From Euwallacea fornicatus (lineage: Eukaryota > Arthropoda > Insecta > Coleoptera > Curculionidae): 64,000 bases of DNA. Each line of letters begins with the position of its first letter. Position 1 is the stretch's first letter. The stretch spans positions 3,286,001-3,350,000 of the forward strand of contig NC_089541.1 of the NCBI RefSeq assembly GCF_040115645.1, given 5' to 3'. The notes under the pieces were generated by a model. The model did no database searches. It was not told the origin of the DNA and saw only the letters and a program-made list of their open reading frames with translations. Position numbers and translations under genes: made by a program. Shown piece after piece: positions 23,801-33,500 of this stretch.

Positions 23801-24228
23801 TGTCCCGGACGGTAAAAAATATTTGGAGTAATGAATACAAAAACAAAGATATCTTACGTGTTCATATGGGTCCCCGGTAAATTGTCTTTGTGAAAATACT
23901 CGGAAAATTATAATTGTACATACCCTACAGCCGGTATGTGTAATTAAAGTTAATTGATATTCGGATAAACCTGGAAAATTAGAAGCAAACATATAAGAAA
24001 AACTCAATTTAAGTGTTCAAAAGTAATTAAAACGGATTCCAGATGAGAAAACAGCAACTTAAAGAGCACATTTCTGAATAATTCCTTTCGAGGTAAATCT
24101 CCTGCTTTGGGTTTTCTAGCATTCCCAACTCCGTTTTCCCTTTACTTACGTTGCTGATTAGATCTACGTATAATGTTCTCCAAAAACGTATTCTGAGGGG
24201 CAACCAGCCCCCTGCGACCCCCGGGCAT
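5688..24228 (-). CDS. eag: ether-a-go-go voltage-gated K+ channel, 15 coding exons
   Basis: Pore-forming subunit of an EAG (KCNH) potassium channel. It acts in the plasma membrane, and in flies it sets neuronal and neuromuscular excitability. Coding exons on the minus strand, in order: 24228-24150, 20054-19821, 14151-14020, 13968-13847, 13789-13646, 13154-12903, 11322-11191, 10994-10858, 10416-10262, 9759-9307, 9252-8752, 8696-8472, 8422-8229, 6144-5863, 5810-5688. All introns have GT/AG ends and matching phases, giving about 1054 residues; Drosophila Eag is about 1170. The domain order is N-cap (1-26), PAS (27-135), S1-S4 (about 220-350), S5-pore-S6 (353-480) with filter SVGFGN, C-linker, CNBHD (about 555-680), variable tail and coiled coil (921-950). 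The near residue-by-residue match to fly Eag in the core is recalled, not searched. No frameshift or internal stop was seen. Confidence 0.97.
5863..6144 (-). CDS. eag: eag exon 14: C-terminal coiled coil
   Basis: 94 codons starting VDVKLEIQKMNQKMNRMEEM then MTEILRRLSP. This is the tetramerising coiled coil (fly: VDVRLELQRMQQRI). A Ser/Thr stretch and the conserved SVILKKRRSKTR basic motif follow. The donor is caa|gtaggt. If the next 52-bp intron is retained, the frame ends after five further codons (V-G-I-F-L), giving a shorter alternative C terminus. Confidence 0.95.
6145..8228 (-). other. eag intron 13 (2.1 kb)
   Basis: An AT-rich intron between the tail exon and the coiled-coil exon. Two short transposon-end-like motifs are present, tagggtgtccgc near 6172 and acagggtgttcc near 7426, but no paired inverted repeat was confirmed. 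No alternative exon was seen. Confidence 0.6.
8194..8211. repeat. (TA)n microsatellite
   Basis: About nine TA units in intron 13 of eag, starting roughly 18 bp past the donor of exon 13. Confidence 0.9.
8229..8422 (-). CDS. eag: eag exon 13: tail with RQDTIDE motif
   Basis: Encodes ITRQDTIDEMVEVEQ, matching the RQDTIDEG segment of fly Eag, then YDCGLRDPSTASMY, like the fly's YDTGLRETP. It ends NLMDFK|gtaagt in phase 0. A (TA)n run sits about 20 bp inside the following intron. Confidence 0.93.
8472..8696 (-). CDS. eag: eag exon 12: Ser/Gly-rich cytoplasmic tail
   Basis: About 75 codons of low complexity, beginning VRGSKWSRLLGSASLDSGSE and including DRPSSSSSGSSGSQPTPGSG. It was placed by phase (g|ta entry, g|gtaact exit) and by short introns of 55 and 49 bp on either side. 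The tail is the least conserved part of insect Eag, so identity rests on frame continuity and not on similarity. Confidence 0.88.
8752..9252 (-). CDS. eag: eag exon 11: second half of CNBHD and post-CNBHD
   Basis: Starts KGDVFGDSFWKDNAVGQSAA and continues ANSFARNLILTYNLRHRLIF. The Tyr-Asn-Leu at 674-676 is the intrinsic-ligand tripeptide of EAG CNBHDs. RKVADVKREKELAERRKNEP and HLVRKIFSKFRR (C-terminal calmodulin-binding type) follow, then a short Ala run and a Ser/Gly-rich tail. The Lys codon AAG at 9041-9043 aligns with fly editing site K699R. The acceptor is aaaatag|gc and the donor cag|gtaggt. Confidence 0.96.
9307..9759 (-). CDS. eag: eag exon 10: S6 end, C-linker, first half of CNBHD
   Basis: 151 codons starting LLYATIFGHVTTIIQQMTSA, then the C-linker (KYHDMLNNVREFMKLHEVPK) and CNBHD motifs APGDLLYHTGESIDSLCF and SLEVIQDDEVVAIL. 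In the EAG family this domain does not need cyclic nucleotide. Fly editing positions 548 and 567 fall here, as Phe (TTT, 9548-9550) and Asn (AAT, 9491-9493). It ends g|gtgagg before a 54-bp intron. Confidence 0.97.
10262..10416 (-). CDS. eag: eag exon 9: pore helix, selectivity filter, start of S6
   Basis: Encodes TPELINGPSRKTMYVTALYF, then TMTCMTSVGFGNVAAETDNE (the filter is SVGFGN) and RIFTICMMIIA of S6. The Arg codon AGG at 10293-10295 aligns with the lysine that Drosophila edits to arginine (K467R). The acceptor is ttccag|c and the donor g|gtaagg. Confidence 0.96.
10858..10994 (-). CDS. eag: eag exon 8: S5 and turret
   Basis: Encodes VAHWLACIWYSIGRSDADNG and then SWLWKLANITQSPYSYVW (end of S5 and the extracellular turret). 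The acceptor is gttatag and the donor ag|gtattg (phase 2). The split codon with exon 9 gives Ser411. Confidence 0.95.
11191..11322 (-). CDS. eag: eag exon 7: S4 voltage sensor and start of S5
   Basis: 44 codons, phase 0. Encodes GIGSLFSALKVVRLLRLGRV followed by VRKLDRYLEYGAAMLILLLC. The regularly spaced Arg residues form the S4 voltage sensor. The acceptor is ttttgcag and the donor gtaagc. Confidence 0.96.
11323..12902 (-). other. eag intron 6 with degenerate repeats
   Basis: A 1.6-kb intron. From about 11,700 to 12,450 it contains decayed repeats of words such as GGTCAG, GTTACTxGAAAA, ATCCAGGAAAT and CCCCAGAAAT at irregular 50-90 bp spacing. No convincing exon was found at the position of the vertebrate S3-S4 insert. 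Confidence 0.5.
12903..13154 (-). CDS. eag: eag exon 6: S1 end, S2 and S3
   Basis: 84 codons, phase 0 at both ends, from VPYNVAFKNKTSEDV through the S2 segment DSIVDVIFFIDIVLNFHTTF and the S3 segment YLKSWFIIDLLSCLPYDVF, ending in DHDED. The acceptor is gtttcag and the donor gtaagt. In human EAG1 this exon's 3' boundary is where the 27-residue 'b' insert enters; no convincing equivalent was found in the following intron. Confidence 0.96.
13323..13461. repeat. Imperfect inverted repeat abutting the exon-6 duplicate
   Basis: The arms at 13323-13354 and 13431-13461 (each about 31 nt) are inverted copies sharing GGGGTAGGGT and mostly matching flanks, with a loop of about 76 nt. The right arm contains the divergent end and stop of the duplicated exon. 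It could be a small foldback element that truncated the copy, or a functional RNA stem in the pre-mRNA. Confidence 0.6.
13434..13514 (-). other. Partial duplicate of eag exon 6 (decoy or alternative exon)
   Basis: Immediately after a good acceptor (cttcttttcag), the minus strand from 13514 reads VPYNVAFRKKTSEDV. That is 13 of 15 residues identical to the start of eag exon 6 lying 360 bp downstream. Over those 45 bases I count six differences: four silent, one K-to-R and one N-to-K. The copy then diverges (VLTDYHNGVGF) and meets TGA at 13434. A possible donor, ggg|gtaggg, after 23 codons would make a 69-nt phase-0 exon. It is either a dead relic or a regulated exon that truncates the channel after S1 starts. 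Confidence 0.7.
13646..13789 (-). CDS. eag: eag exon 5: pre-S1 and S1
   Basis: Encodes MMSLSADIMPQYRQEAPKTP, then HYCAFKAIWDWIILCL, which starts S1. It is 48 codons, phase 0 at both ends, with acceptor ggcag and donor gtacgt. It can join either the normal exon 6 or the partial duplicate of exon 6 at 13514, because both start in phase 0. Confidence 0.95.
13847..13968 (-). CDS. eag: eag exon 4: PAS-to-S1 linker
   Basis: Encodes LSKFAKLARSVTRSRSVLVS followed by QFSSHLPNLKDTTKQSHLAQ, the basic linker that in EAG channels includes the N-terminal calmodulin-binding stretch. The acceptor is tgttgcag|gc and the donor is a weak gttcgt, which fits the phase. Introns of 51 and 57 bp flank it. Confidence 0.93.
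14020..14151 (-). CDS. eag: eag exon 3: second half of PAS domain
   Basis: After a split Lys105 the exon encodes TPLWLLLQISPIKNERDLVV and then LFLLTFRDITALKQPI, the last PAS beta strands. The acceptor is cattttag|ag and the donor ggg g|gtaaaa. It is followed by a 51-bp intron. Confidence 0.95.
16735..16746 (-). other. Candidate 12-nt microexon in the eag PAS domain
   Basis: On the minus strand a pyrimidine-rich acceptor (run of T, then ggaatttcag) is followed by gtataccagaag and the strong donor gtacgt. It lies in the 5.7-kb intron between exons 2 and 3. Twelve nt keep the phase: the codon boundaries would change KKN-K-TPLW to KKN-SIPEE-TPLW. Drosophila has an alternative insertion at this same point, also ending in Glu before TPLW. 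Not proven; it is supported only by splice-site strength, frame and position. Confidence 0.5.
17555..17720. repeat. Degenerate tandem repeat in eag intron 2
   Basis: About three or four units of roughly 50 bp built from GATCAGGTCAGTTCAG, then G-x-TACxACAAAATxGGAA. A further unit stands alone at about 19,010-19,060 and related words at 36,170-36,250, so the family is dispersed. Confidence 0.6.
18190..18600 (+). pseudogene. Ty3/gypsy-type retrotransposon relic (gag-like and RT-like pieces)
   Basis: Conceptual translation gives FNRAQKPKEDVDHFLVELC then EFKDEEEG and ALQERMLYEKN, which resembles the capsid region of gypsy gag (xxRxQxxGExxxxFxxxLxxL... REDLL). It is followed after stops by VKQVKYVELMISKGVKAYPG, like the end of a gypsy reverse transcriptase (VxYLGHxIxxxGVxPDP). 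The two pieces lie far closer than in an intact element, so the middle is deleted. Several stops make it dead. It sits in eag intron 2 in the opposite orientation. Family assignment is by eye. Confidence 0.55.
18940..18982. repeat. (TTA)n microsatellite
   Basis: An interrupted ATT/TTA run of about 40 bp in eag intron 2. Confidence 0.9.
19821..20054 (-). CDS. eag: eag exon 2: first half of PAS domain
   Basis: Residues 28-104 read DSSFLLANAQIVDYPIVYCN and continue through FCKISGYNRAEVMQKSC and FMYGELTDKET, the EAG-type PAS core. The acceptor is tttgcag|ca and the donor a|gtgagt (phase 1). It lacks two residues that fly Eag has in the SCR-to-FMYG loop, as vertebrate EAGs do. It ends at LLYKKN, exactly where Drosophila eag isoforms differ. 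Confidence 0.95.
20595..20920. repeat. Direct repeat pair in eag intron 1
   Basis: About 90 bp at 20,600-20,690 recur diverged at 20,820-20,915 (shared words CATCAAAATCATT, GAGTTCA, TTTATTA and GGGxGTTTTCT). Spacing is about 225 bp. Confidence 0.55.
22590..23720. repeat. Long decayed tandem array in eag intron 1
   Basis: About 1.1 kb made of variants of AATTCAGGTCAATxxxGTTAATxCGxAACTCATGAGTTAAA, recurring roughly every 50-65 bp with much drift. Good examples are near 22,860-22,900, 23,080-23,130, 23,390-23,440 and 23,630-23,690. It ends about 430 bp from the first coding exon. Confidence 0.6.
24150..24228 (-). CDS. eag: eag exon 1: start codon and N-terminal cap
   Basis: Begins MPGGRRGLVAPQNTFLENII, the N-cap characteristic of EAG channels, which in this family tunes deactivation by contacting the CNBHD. 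The ATG at 24228 has A at -3. The exon ends CAAC|gtaagt in phase 1, and the split codon with exon 2 gives Pro27. The 4.1-kb intron that follows carries no other candidate start for the family. An upstream ATG at 24287 opens a nine-codon uORF that ends before the true start. Confidence 0.95.
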
Positions 24229-24554
24229 TGTGGCGGAAATTTTGACGGTTTTCACTGTCACCGTACAACGATTATTGCTGCAGGCATCTCGGATACCTCC
24301 TCTCCAGAAGCCACTGGGGGCAACCCCAAAACCGCATAATCTTAACCCTCTTCCCTATATTCGTTGATCGACTGTCCCTCATGCTGCATTTTGATCCCTG
24401 AACGTCCGTCAGAAAGCTAAGAACCACTTGATTTTGCATTGCAGATTGACATGATGCCTTTAAAAGTCCTCAGGAGGCCGAACGGCTCGAAACGCGGTGC
24501 AAATGCGATTCTTATCGCGCGTCAACTGTTACGTAAACCTGTCAAATCAGGACT
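24229..24554 (-). other. Predicted eag 5' UTR with upstream ORF
   Basis: The stretch between the candidate start site and the eag ATG is richer in G+C than its surroundings. An upstream ATG at 24287-24285 opens M-P-A-A-I-I-V-V-R and stops at 24258, before the main start. Other upstream ATGs occur near 24380-24450. These could damp translation. Confidence 0.35.
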
Positions 24555-24556
24555 GA
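24523..24556 (-). promoter_or_regulatory. Candidate Inr + DPE core promoter of eag
   Basis: On the minus strand, TCAGT at 24556-24552 matches the insect initiator, with A+1 at 24554. Exactly at +28 to +32 (24527-24523) stands AGTTG, which fits the DPE consensus RGWYV. No TATA box lies at -30. The predicted 5' UTR is 326 nt, relatively GC-rich and continuous to the ATG at 24228. Chance matches are possible, so this is an inference. Confidence 0.35.
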
Positions 24557-27500
24557 CCATTATCGATGGATCTTTTCGCTTTCGATTGATGGAGCGGGTT
24601 CGTCGAGGTGTAGAGGCGAACTAAAGGGTTGAAATCAGCAGTGGTTTCAACTTCGTTCGCGAGGTTGCCAAGCAAGGGTAGAAAATGCAGGGTTAAAATG
24701 TTTTCATGTGTAAAATGTGGATGAGTAGTTTGGGGGCGTCACACGAGTTTGGCAACAGGGGAAATGGCAGGATAAGGGAAAATCGAATTGGCGAGTGGCG
24801 CCATAAGAAATGGGGTGAGTCTTCTTGGAACTGAAGCAGGGCTTTAAAATAGGCCATCAAAACAAACCTACAGGCAGAAGTTCAGGCTGAAGTAACAAAG
24901 GAATTAAATAATTGATGGGGAGAAATCAATGGTTTTTATCCATGTGTCATATAAGTGTTTTTGCGATTTTATTTTTTAGAGCAGTAAAGAAACATTAGGG
25001 GAAAAATAAAAAAACACAATTTGTAATCAATATTAAAATATTATATTAAAATAATAAATGTATTTTGTTCAAAAAATGCAAATTTCTTGATTTGTTATCA
25101 ACCTGATAATATTTCTGTGCAAAGCGCAAAACTATGCAAATAACTGATCGCCATCTATTAAAGTATCGTTTATTCACCATAAAAGCTATGCTTTATTTAG
25201 TCCAGCAATCGTTTGGATATTGACCAGCATCGGGTTGGTATTGAAACTTTCTGTAATATTATTCAGTAGTCACGAACAGCAGTAGTTCATGTGAGAAATG
25301 CTAGAGGGCGAGACGATCATTATTGAGCTGTTAGTTACAAGGAATTCGTGCAAAGTCGTGTTTTATTGACTTAATTAAAAGAAATGCGGATTTTTTAAGT
25401 TCCTCCCAAATTCCGAGAATATTGATGGTGAGCATATTACAAATCGTACATTTCTGGATACATATGAGACCTGTTATTCTGTATAGACATTTTTAAACAA
25501 CTTCCAGTTTTTTTTTACATTTTTGGTTGTTGACTTGAGGAGAAGGACACTTACACCAGTGGTGGGGTTCATCGTGATATTGATGGTACCTACACAGTAG
25601 TAGGATCTTAACACGGGGCTGTTTAGCACGATAGCAGTAGCGGCGTACCAAATTTTTATCTCTCGGCAATAACAACATTCGGGACAGTATTTTGCTACTT
25701 CCTGTTTGCTATTATTGGACCAAATAAACCACGTCTTTTCCTGCTGTATCAAGCAATCTCTCTTAATCTGCAGAAGCTAAACAAACAAACGAAAAAAGGC
25801 AGAAAATCGTTATCCCGAAACTAGCAAAGTCATTCACTAAATATCGCTGCATCAAAGCACAGGAAAAGGGCCATCAAGAGCCGAAACCTGCTAAGAAATT
25901 GGTACAATGTGAGATGGGTATTTAAGTGAACCGAATTTCTGTATGATAACAGTCGAGACACAAAGCTGTTGTGCTCTGCGTAATTGTAATTTGAGATTAA
26001 CTAGGCCAAGTCTGCTACTAAGCGTCAGAGAAGCTAGGCAGGGATAATTAATAGAATGGTCTTAATTTTATGGTTCAGTATCGATAGCACAATATCGATT
26101 ATTAAAAAGGGTAAAAGTGTCTACGTGACGAGGTTATACAGGAAAATTAAAGGGCCGCCAACCGGTTATTTACCGACATGAGGGGTGGGCGACCATTTAC
26201 GTACTGTAGGGTCCCCTGGCGGTGCATGTGTTTTCACCTGTGGTGCAGCTGTTCTTCACGACCTTTTGCCACCCTATTTCCGACTGAAATGCCCATATAG
26301 AGACTTATTAAGCCACTGCCACAAGTGTTTACCTCACTTTATCAAACAAGATAACTTCAACAAATTAAAAACCAGTTGATGTGTATTCCAATGTTATTCA
26401 AACAGTCTCCATTAGCTGCCTTTAATAATCGTATAAAACAGGTAACTAATGCAGGAGTGATAAAATGCCTACGTCCGATGCAAATTTCGAGTCCAATTTC
26501 GAAATGAACAAAGTGCATAGATTATGCGCTCGTGTATTTTGTTTTAATAACGAGCGGCAGGATTTGACATACGGCTGCAGTGTTATTACCACTCCAACCC
26601 AAGTGATTTAGAGACAACGCCATAGACAAAGAGGAACGATATCGAGAGAAGGCCACTGTGGTTTATGTCCAACAAGAGCTAATCGAGCTTGAAGCCCTGC
26701 ATTGTTGACCAACAAACTAATCAAGGACCATGGGAAAAAATCAAGTTTTGTCATCGTGTGAAAGATCAAATAATAGTATAAAAAGGCCTAAGAACAGTAC
26801 CAATTAGGAGTGGCCTCAATCAACACCACTACTGTTGTAGGGAACGTTTCAACGCATTTTGATAAAATTACTCCTAGAAAAGTCCTTAGCAAGTCCTTAA
26901 TAAAGTAATCTGAAATTCTAGGGTGGATGACCTGATAAACGGGGGTGTACCAAGCCCGAGGGGCCTGGATACAACCCGTGTTGCCAAAAAGTGCCATTTT
27001 AAAAAACGGTCATCCCCAGAATTCTTAGAATATTTTAGTGTCATAGGAATTTTTCGTCACCTGTGAAGTTGCAGGATAAATTAGCTGATAAAAGTTACCA
27101 AATCGGGACGGAAACGCTGATCACACCAACCTACGTGATGCTGCAAACAAAATCTGGTGTTTGAAACATTGAAACTTTCAAAATTTAAAAAACATTTCAA
27201 CGAAATTTCCTAAAATTGCTACCCTAAGGGTCTGTATTAGACCGTGAAACTTTAGGCTGAAGCGGTCGACGAGCAGAGGTGAACCAAATATGGATACAGG
27301 GTTACGTTTTGAACATTTTTAATTCCTAAAATCCAATCAAAGTTTTAAAGAATTTTGGCTAAATTATTGCTTTAAAAGTCCTCAGTCACCCGTCCAATCT
27401 TACAGTAAATCGTCCAATAAATTACAACACACAATGGTGTAACTAATATGAGTCCAGAGTCGTGATGATCCCAACTCATCTTATCGTAGCACCAAAATTG

Positions 27501-30500
27501 AATATTGAAACGTTTAAATTTCTGAAACTTCAGGAATATTATATCTAAATTGTGTAACGTTACTACTCTAAGGGTTCTTATTAACCTATAAAATTTTGGG
27601 ATGAATCGGTTGAGGAACAGTGGTGTTTCAAGTTCGCATCGAAAAAATATAGTTTGTAGTTGGAAACTTTGCGTGTGTATCGAATTAGATAGCACGTACG
27701 TGCCTAGGTTGTGTGGAGGAAACGCAATACTCAAATAACAAAGACTAAGATATAATATGTATATCTTTTTTATACCAGACTAACGGGTTAAAATTCATAA
27801 TGGGAGTGTACACGGGTTAAATGAAAATGATGGTGTGAACGTATGTCTTTGAGTTGGTTATTTGTTACAATTCTAGCACGATCAGAGGCGTGACAATATA
27901 TATTAACGATTTCGCTATGTTTCGAATAACTATTAACACTTTTCGTGATTTTGATTTTATTTTTCTAGTGTTTAGCCCACAAATGAATAATTCCTCATCT
28001 CCTCATCCCTTACCTGTCTTTGCTGTACCAGCCCTTTTTATTTCAATCCGAAAAAATAAAATTTTTGAAACGCCACTGGTCATATTTTATGTTGACCTTT
28101 AATTGATTTGATACGTACGATTCGTATGTATGAGGCACATGTCCAAACTACAAACTATGTGTTAAAATACGTTCGAAACAAGGGTGAAACCCAGCAACAT
28201 AGACGAACGAAACATTCAAAGTTAAAATGCCAAAAGGTAATAAAGAAACATAAATTATCCAAAAGGAGGAAGATAAAGAAATATGCCTCAAGGAACAGCC
28301 TTTGTAGCAAATACCACATGAACAGGTACAGAGGCGCGGATCATCAAACATTCCATATCATGTCAGAACTCACCTTCATGATAGGAACTGGCGGTTATAA
28401 CATTAAATTCCGTATTCCATTCAACAATGCAGATAAAAGGAAAATAATAAAATAAAAAGCTCAGGAAAGATGAGGCTACGTTTTGATCCAGACAGACACC
28501 ACCGGAGCATCTGTAAAGTGATGCAGAACGAGACAAAAATGATGTGGGAACCCAACCGGTTTTCGATTGTTTTGCCCTTCTTGGTGATGTGGATCGTTTT
28601 GGATCGATCCGATAGAAGAAAGATGAATTTCATCCACTCATTAGAATTTCATATATTGCTGAAAATGGTACGTGCAAAGAGGTCCAGTATAGTTTATTCG
28701 TCAAAGAGACTATAGGGGTTTTGAATTTGCGGAGGAAGGCCCTCGTAGATGTCACCTCTTCAAATTCGTCACTTTGCTTGCTATTGCGAAAAAGAAAAGT
28801 AGATGTAAGCTATCGCACTTGATCGCATTCTTTTTACGATCCCAAAAAGGAACAACGCAGGTATTTGCTATATTTCTGGGGATTTTATAAAATTTAAAAT
28901 TTCTCGTGTAAATTCCAGATATCACCAGATATTTGTCCTATCCTCGTCTTTCCACTTCAATTGGCCCACTTTACCTATTATTTGCACCTCTCTGATTCTG
29001 TTTATCCTCCATGATTGGCACCTCTGCCTATTGTACCTCCTTGGCACCATTGTATGATCGTCCTTTCTCTCTCACCGTTTGCTTATTTTCGCTTTGGCTT
29101 CAGGGAACGACGACCCAAGGGCTGTTCTCGTTACTACCGAAGATTAATTTCCGCAAGATTAAGTCATGAAAGATTTTCCGAACAAATGGGTTAATTTGAG
29201 TGAAATTTTCATAGGCATATTTGAGTTTCAAAATCTAAGAGTTTTAAAAATCTAAGCGCCGATACTTAAACGGGCTTCCTCAAGCGTGAGAATAGGGGTG
29301 GCTGACAGCCCTCTTATTTTTACACAATGCCAATGGCTCGATAAATCCGGCGTCCTTTCTATCAAGAAATACTCACTGTGTGTTTCTATTGAGTTTTTAG
29401 CTTAGGGGGAGCCTCGTCAGTGGCATTTTTATTATCACATTAGCAAACACACCAGAATGGACTAAAGAATATTGGTGCAACAGTTTATTCACAAGAGCAT
29501 TGTTGTTAAGAAACTTAAGCGCTATTTCGATTTAGTTCGAGTGAATAAATAAGTAAAGTTCTTTTTGCAAAAAAGTGTGGCCATACCAAATCGATTTGTT
29601 CTCGATTCAGTAGGTAATTGGGCAATCGTTTCGATAAGTATCATTGTTACAATAGCTTGCCCATCAAGCCAGTTTCCTTTACTTCAGACCCAAAATTATT
29701 AGCTTGAAACCTATTAACATATACGTCTTTTACTACTGAAAACATTAATTTTATTTCTAATTGCTTTTCCTCGACTATTTCCAGCACCCAGCAAGCCCAT
29801 GATCAAAATAGTGGCTAACCTTCGATGTGCTTAATTAGGTAGAACTTTACATTGAAAATTAACAACCATAAGGTATTTTTGTTGTTGTTTTTTCAATACT
29901 CACCTCGGTTCTTTGCCGTCAATAAATACATGCTTATATAACTTTCCTTTAGATTATCATAACATCTGATTCTCATTTGCGACCTCGATTTCAGACACAG
30001 CTGTCTTCTGATTATATTGAGTAGATCTTTCAAACGAGGCTCATATTCTGAAATATAGCACCAGAAGATTTACTTTAAATATGAGAATTGCAGGCACTTC
30101 TAATTTTCAATTAATCGTTTTCATTAAATGCTGCTCATTATTTTCTAAGACTTCCGACGCTTCCTTACTTTACAGCATCGCCCATGAGAGTTTATTTCAT
30201 CCCTGGTGGTCAGTGATTTAGCGCTTTTATGCAAGTAATATCACTAGCTACTGCGAACACTTCCCCCTTAATGCTTAGCAGTTCATTTGAAGGAAACATC
30301 ACCAATTATTTTCTTAATTAATGACACTGTTTTCATCGTATTCAACAGAGTCATATACGCAGAACGTTACCAGCAGGGCACTTACCTCGGTAATATAACC
30401 AAAATTGGTTAGACCGTTCTCAAAATCAGATTTTTTCTACTTGACATGGTGTAAAAAGTACAGATGACAACTCTGATTTTGGGTTTGGTACGCCAATGAT

Positions 30501-33500
30501 TATCACCTGATTTTCCCAAAAAATATCATGGGTTAGTAACGACACGTCAAGCACTAATTTCACTAAAATTCCTTAAAATATTTTCTGAATTTTACGGATC
30601 AGAATTATTCAAAATTTGACTTCGAAAAAATTGTAATTTGTTTCCTATAAGTATCAAGGGTGTGGGACTAAGCTTTGCACGCCACTGTTTATTACTTCAA
30701 CCAATATCTTATAAGTTATTAACCACACTACTTAACATTGCCGATTTCTTTGAAAGAAACAAGGGAGTAAGAATTATACTCTTTTTAAAGATGCACTGGA
30801 GGCTAAGTCTATTTTGTAAAGTAACAAAATCCTGGACGTGGATTACTTATCAGATACAGGCCCCTCCGAAGTAATATTACGGTGACGGTTACTTGAGACT
30901 CGTATTGACTCGTGGGACGGTGTTGCCTCTGAAACATTTCAAAATTGCTGCTAGAGAATCAATTGGTGCTCACATGGAACGAGATTCTTGAATCTGGGAA
31001 GTAGGAGATTACTAGGAAATGACGTCTAAATGACGTGCATTTCCTCACGTTTTACATATGTAGCTGCACAGTGTTGATTTAACTGTTTTGACGTCATTCC
31101 CAGGGAACATTCCATATACGACCCAGCATTGAAGATCCGGCTGTTCGAATCAGTCGTTTCACGTTGCTGCCACTTTGACACTATTTTAAGATCCCTAGAT
31201 TCAAGGTGACTACAAATGCAGGGACTTTACAGATTGAAGAATTCTACTTCTGCTATTCGTTCAAAGTCATCTAGTTGGGAGAATGACGAAAAGATTCGCA
31301 TTTCTCTTCTATGTGTCATCTCGAAGCTCTTAGCATCCAGAGCAAAACTGGAAATCCAGTTTAATGCAATTCTCGCTGCCAATAACTAAAACAAAACCTC
31401 CGGGAGGGAAGCGCGTGCAAATCATGTGCACGTGCTTGCCCTACTATGAGGGCCATCTTGCAGACGCAAGTTCTTGGCAGCGCTGTAACTCAAAGGAAGC
31501 TGCATTATCAATTCAATAACTAATTATTATTGAAAAGCGCCAGTTTTGATGACGCGTTGACTGAAAACCCAAAAGGCAAACAAGCCTAAACAAATAGCTG
31601 TGCGTGGCATGCCGCATAAGCAACGATACCATAAACATGTCCCCTTACCACGCACAGAAAAATAAAGTTTATCATCTAGAGATAATGGTCTCCACAAAAA
31701 TCTGTCTGAAATGGGCTTAATTCCGTGAAAACGAAGCAAAGTTTTGATCCCCAGTTCTCATCAGTCGCTTCATATAGTGACACGTGCGCGCACTTCAGCA
31801 TTCGAAATCGCTTTCTATTTCACTTCGCGCACTGGAAGTAAGTTTTGATACGCGTCTCTTGTTATAGCCAAGGGGAAGCCATGGCGATTGACGGGGAGAG
31901 GCAATACTTCTCTTCAAAACAGCTTCAAAGGTGAAGCAGGAATAGCGCGCAAGACAACGCCGCACAAGTTGCGATTCTCTCGTCCCATGTAGACGCGTTA
32001 AGCCTGGTTTACGCTGATTAAGGAGAGATTTGAATTTTTAAGGACTTTCCGCGTTTTTTTCGTGTGCGCTTTCTTGCCACATTCCGACGATTTTTGCGCA
32101 CTTTATGCGGAGTTTTGTGACTTTCATGAGAAGGATTATTTTTGTGCTTTAGGTAAGCAAACTTGAAAAAAATAGAGAAAAAACAAGCTGAAACGTCAGC
32201 GGCCGTAAAAGTGTTATTTATATCATATTGACTATTGCTTAACTTAACTTTCAGCTGTGTTTACGCTGGGAATTAGTTATTTACTACCAGGTATATTAAA
32301 ATTAACATTTATTTAGATTTACTCAAACCTTTGTCTATTTAACTCAACTTAAAACGCATTAACATATTACTGTTTCGATAAGGCTTGTTAAGAGTTGATT
32401 GAGGAGATAATTGAACCGGGTATTAAAAATGAGCCATTTATTGAACGTTTTTGCGGGGAAGCCATTAATTACCGGATAATCACGATCCGGATTGAATTAC
32501 TTTATCTCGATTTCTTCGGGGATTTGTTTGTCGCTTCGTATTTAAACCTTTCAATCAGTGCGAGACGTGGGAGGAGGACTTTAGACCCTTGGGGATATTG
32601 AAATTTAAATTTTCGGGGAGTGTTGCTCCCGCTTTAGATACCGTTTCGGTCATTTATGGATTACAACGTGAAAAAACTACATCATACAGCGATGTATCCT
32701 TGAAGCGCAGCCTTCAGAAGTAAAAATAGAATGGAAAACTTGGGGTTTTTCTAAAGGGTTATCCCGCTGACGGTTATTTCCAATTTCTATTGCGAAATGA
32801 CTTATTGGACTTTTGATTCTTGGCTGCAAGCCTTTGTTCCGTGCAAGTTCAAATGATTTATTATATATAGCATGGCAACATTGCCCCTTTCGTTTTGTTT
32901 GTTGGTTCAGAGTGGGGGCATACATACAGATATGTCAAAAAGACAAAGCAATATTGACAGTTTTTTGTTTTTTACCCTATCAGTTTCTAAATTAATACTC
33001 ATGTTACTTATAGAATGGCTTTTGAATTCTAAATCCGAAACGAACGGCACCATTAGATAATTTATCCCTGCGGAGCTGAAAATTCTTTATTCGGTATTCA
33101 GTTTTAATCTCTGTTTTATCGTGGAATTAATAAAATACCGGGAAAGTGAGATTTTACACAAAACGAAACCAGAATAATCCAAATACATGTCTCCGTCATC
33201 CGAGGAGAATTTTTCTGTTTTAGTTAGATATGGCAACGCCGACCCGTTCTCTTATTTTGCTTTGTAACTGGTGACGTAGCATCCATTAAACATGAAAAAA
33301 AGCAACGTTTTCAAAATTTCCTTAATGAGTGTATATTAACTCCCAGACGTTTTTCAATGACTCTCCGCAAGCTCAATACATTCCAAGGCAACCACACTTC
33401 TTTCATTCCTTTACAGGTCACATGATGAGGTAGAAATTATCAAAGATGACCAGAAGCAGTCTTGTCCATTTTTGCAAAATAAGTTTCTGATTCAAGTTAA

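Noticed and set aside
28108..28455. 115-codon Lys-rich ORF
   Set aside because: No domain, no neighbouring splice-linked exon, and opposing ORFs of similar size overlap it.
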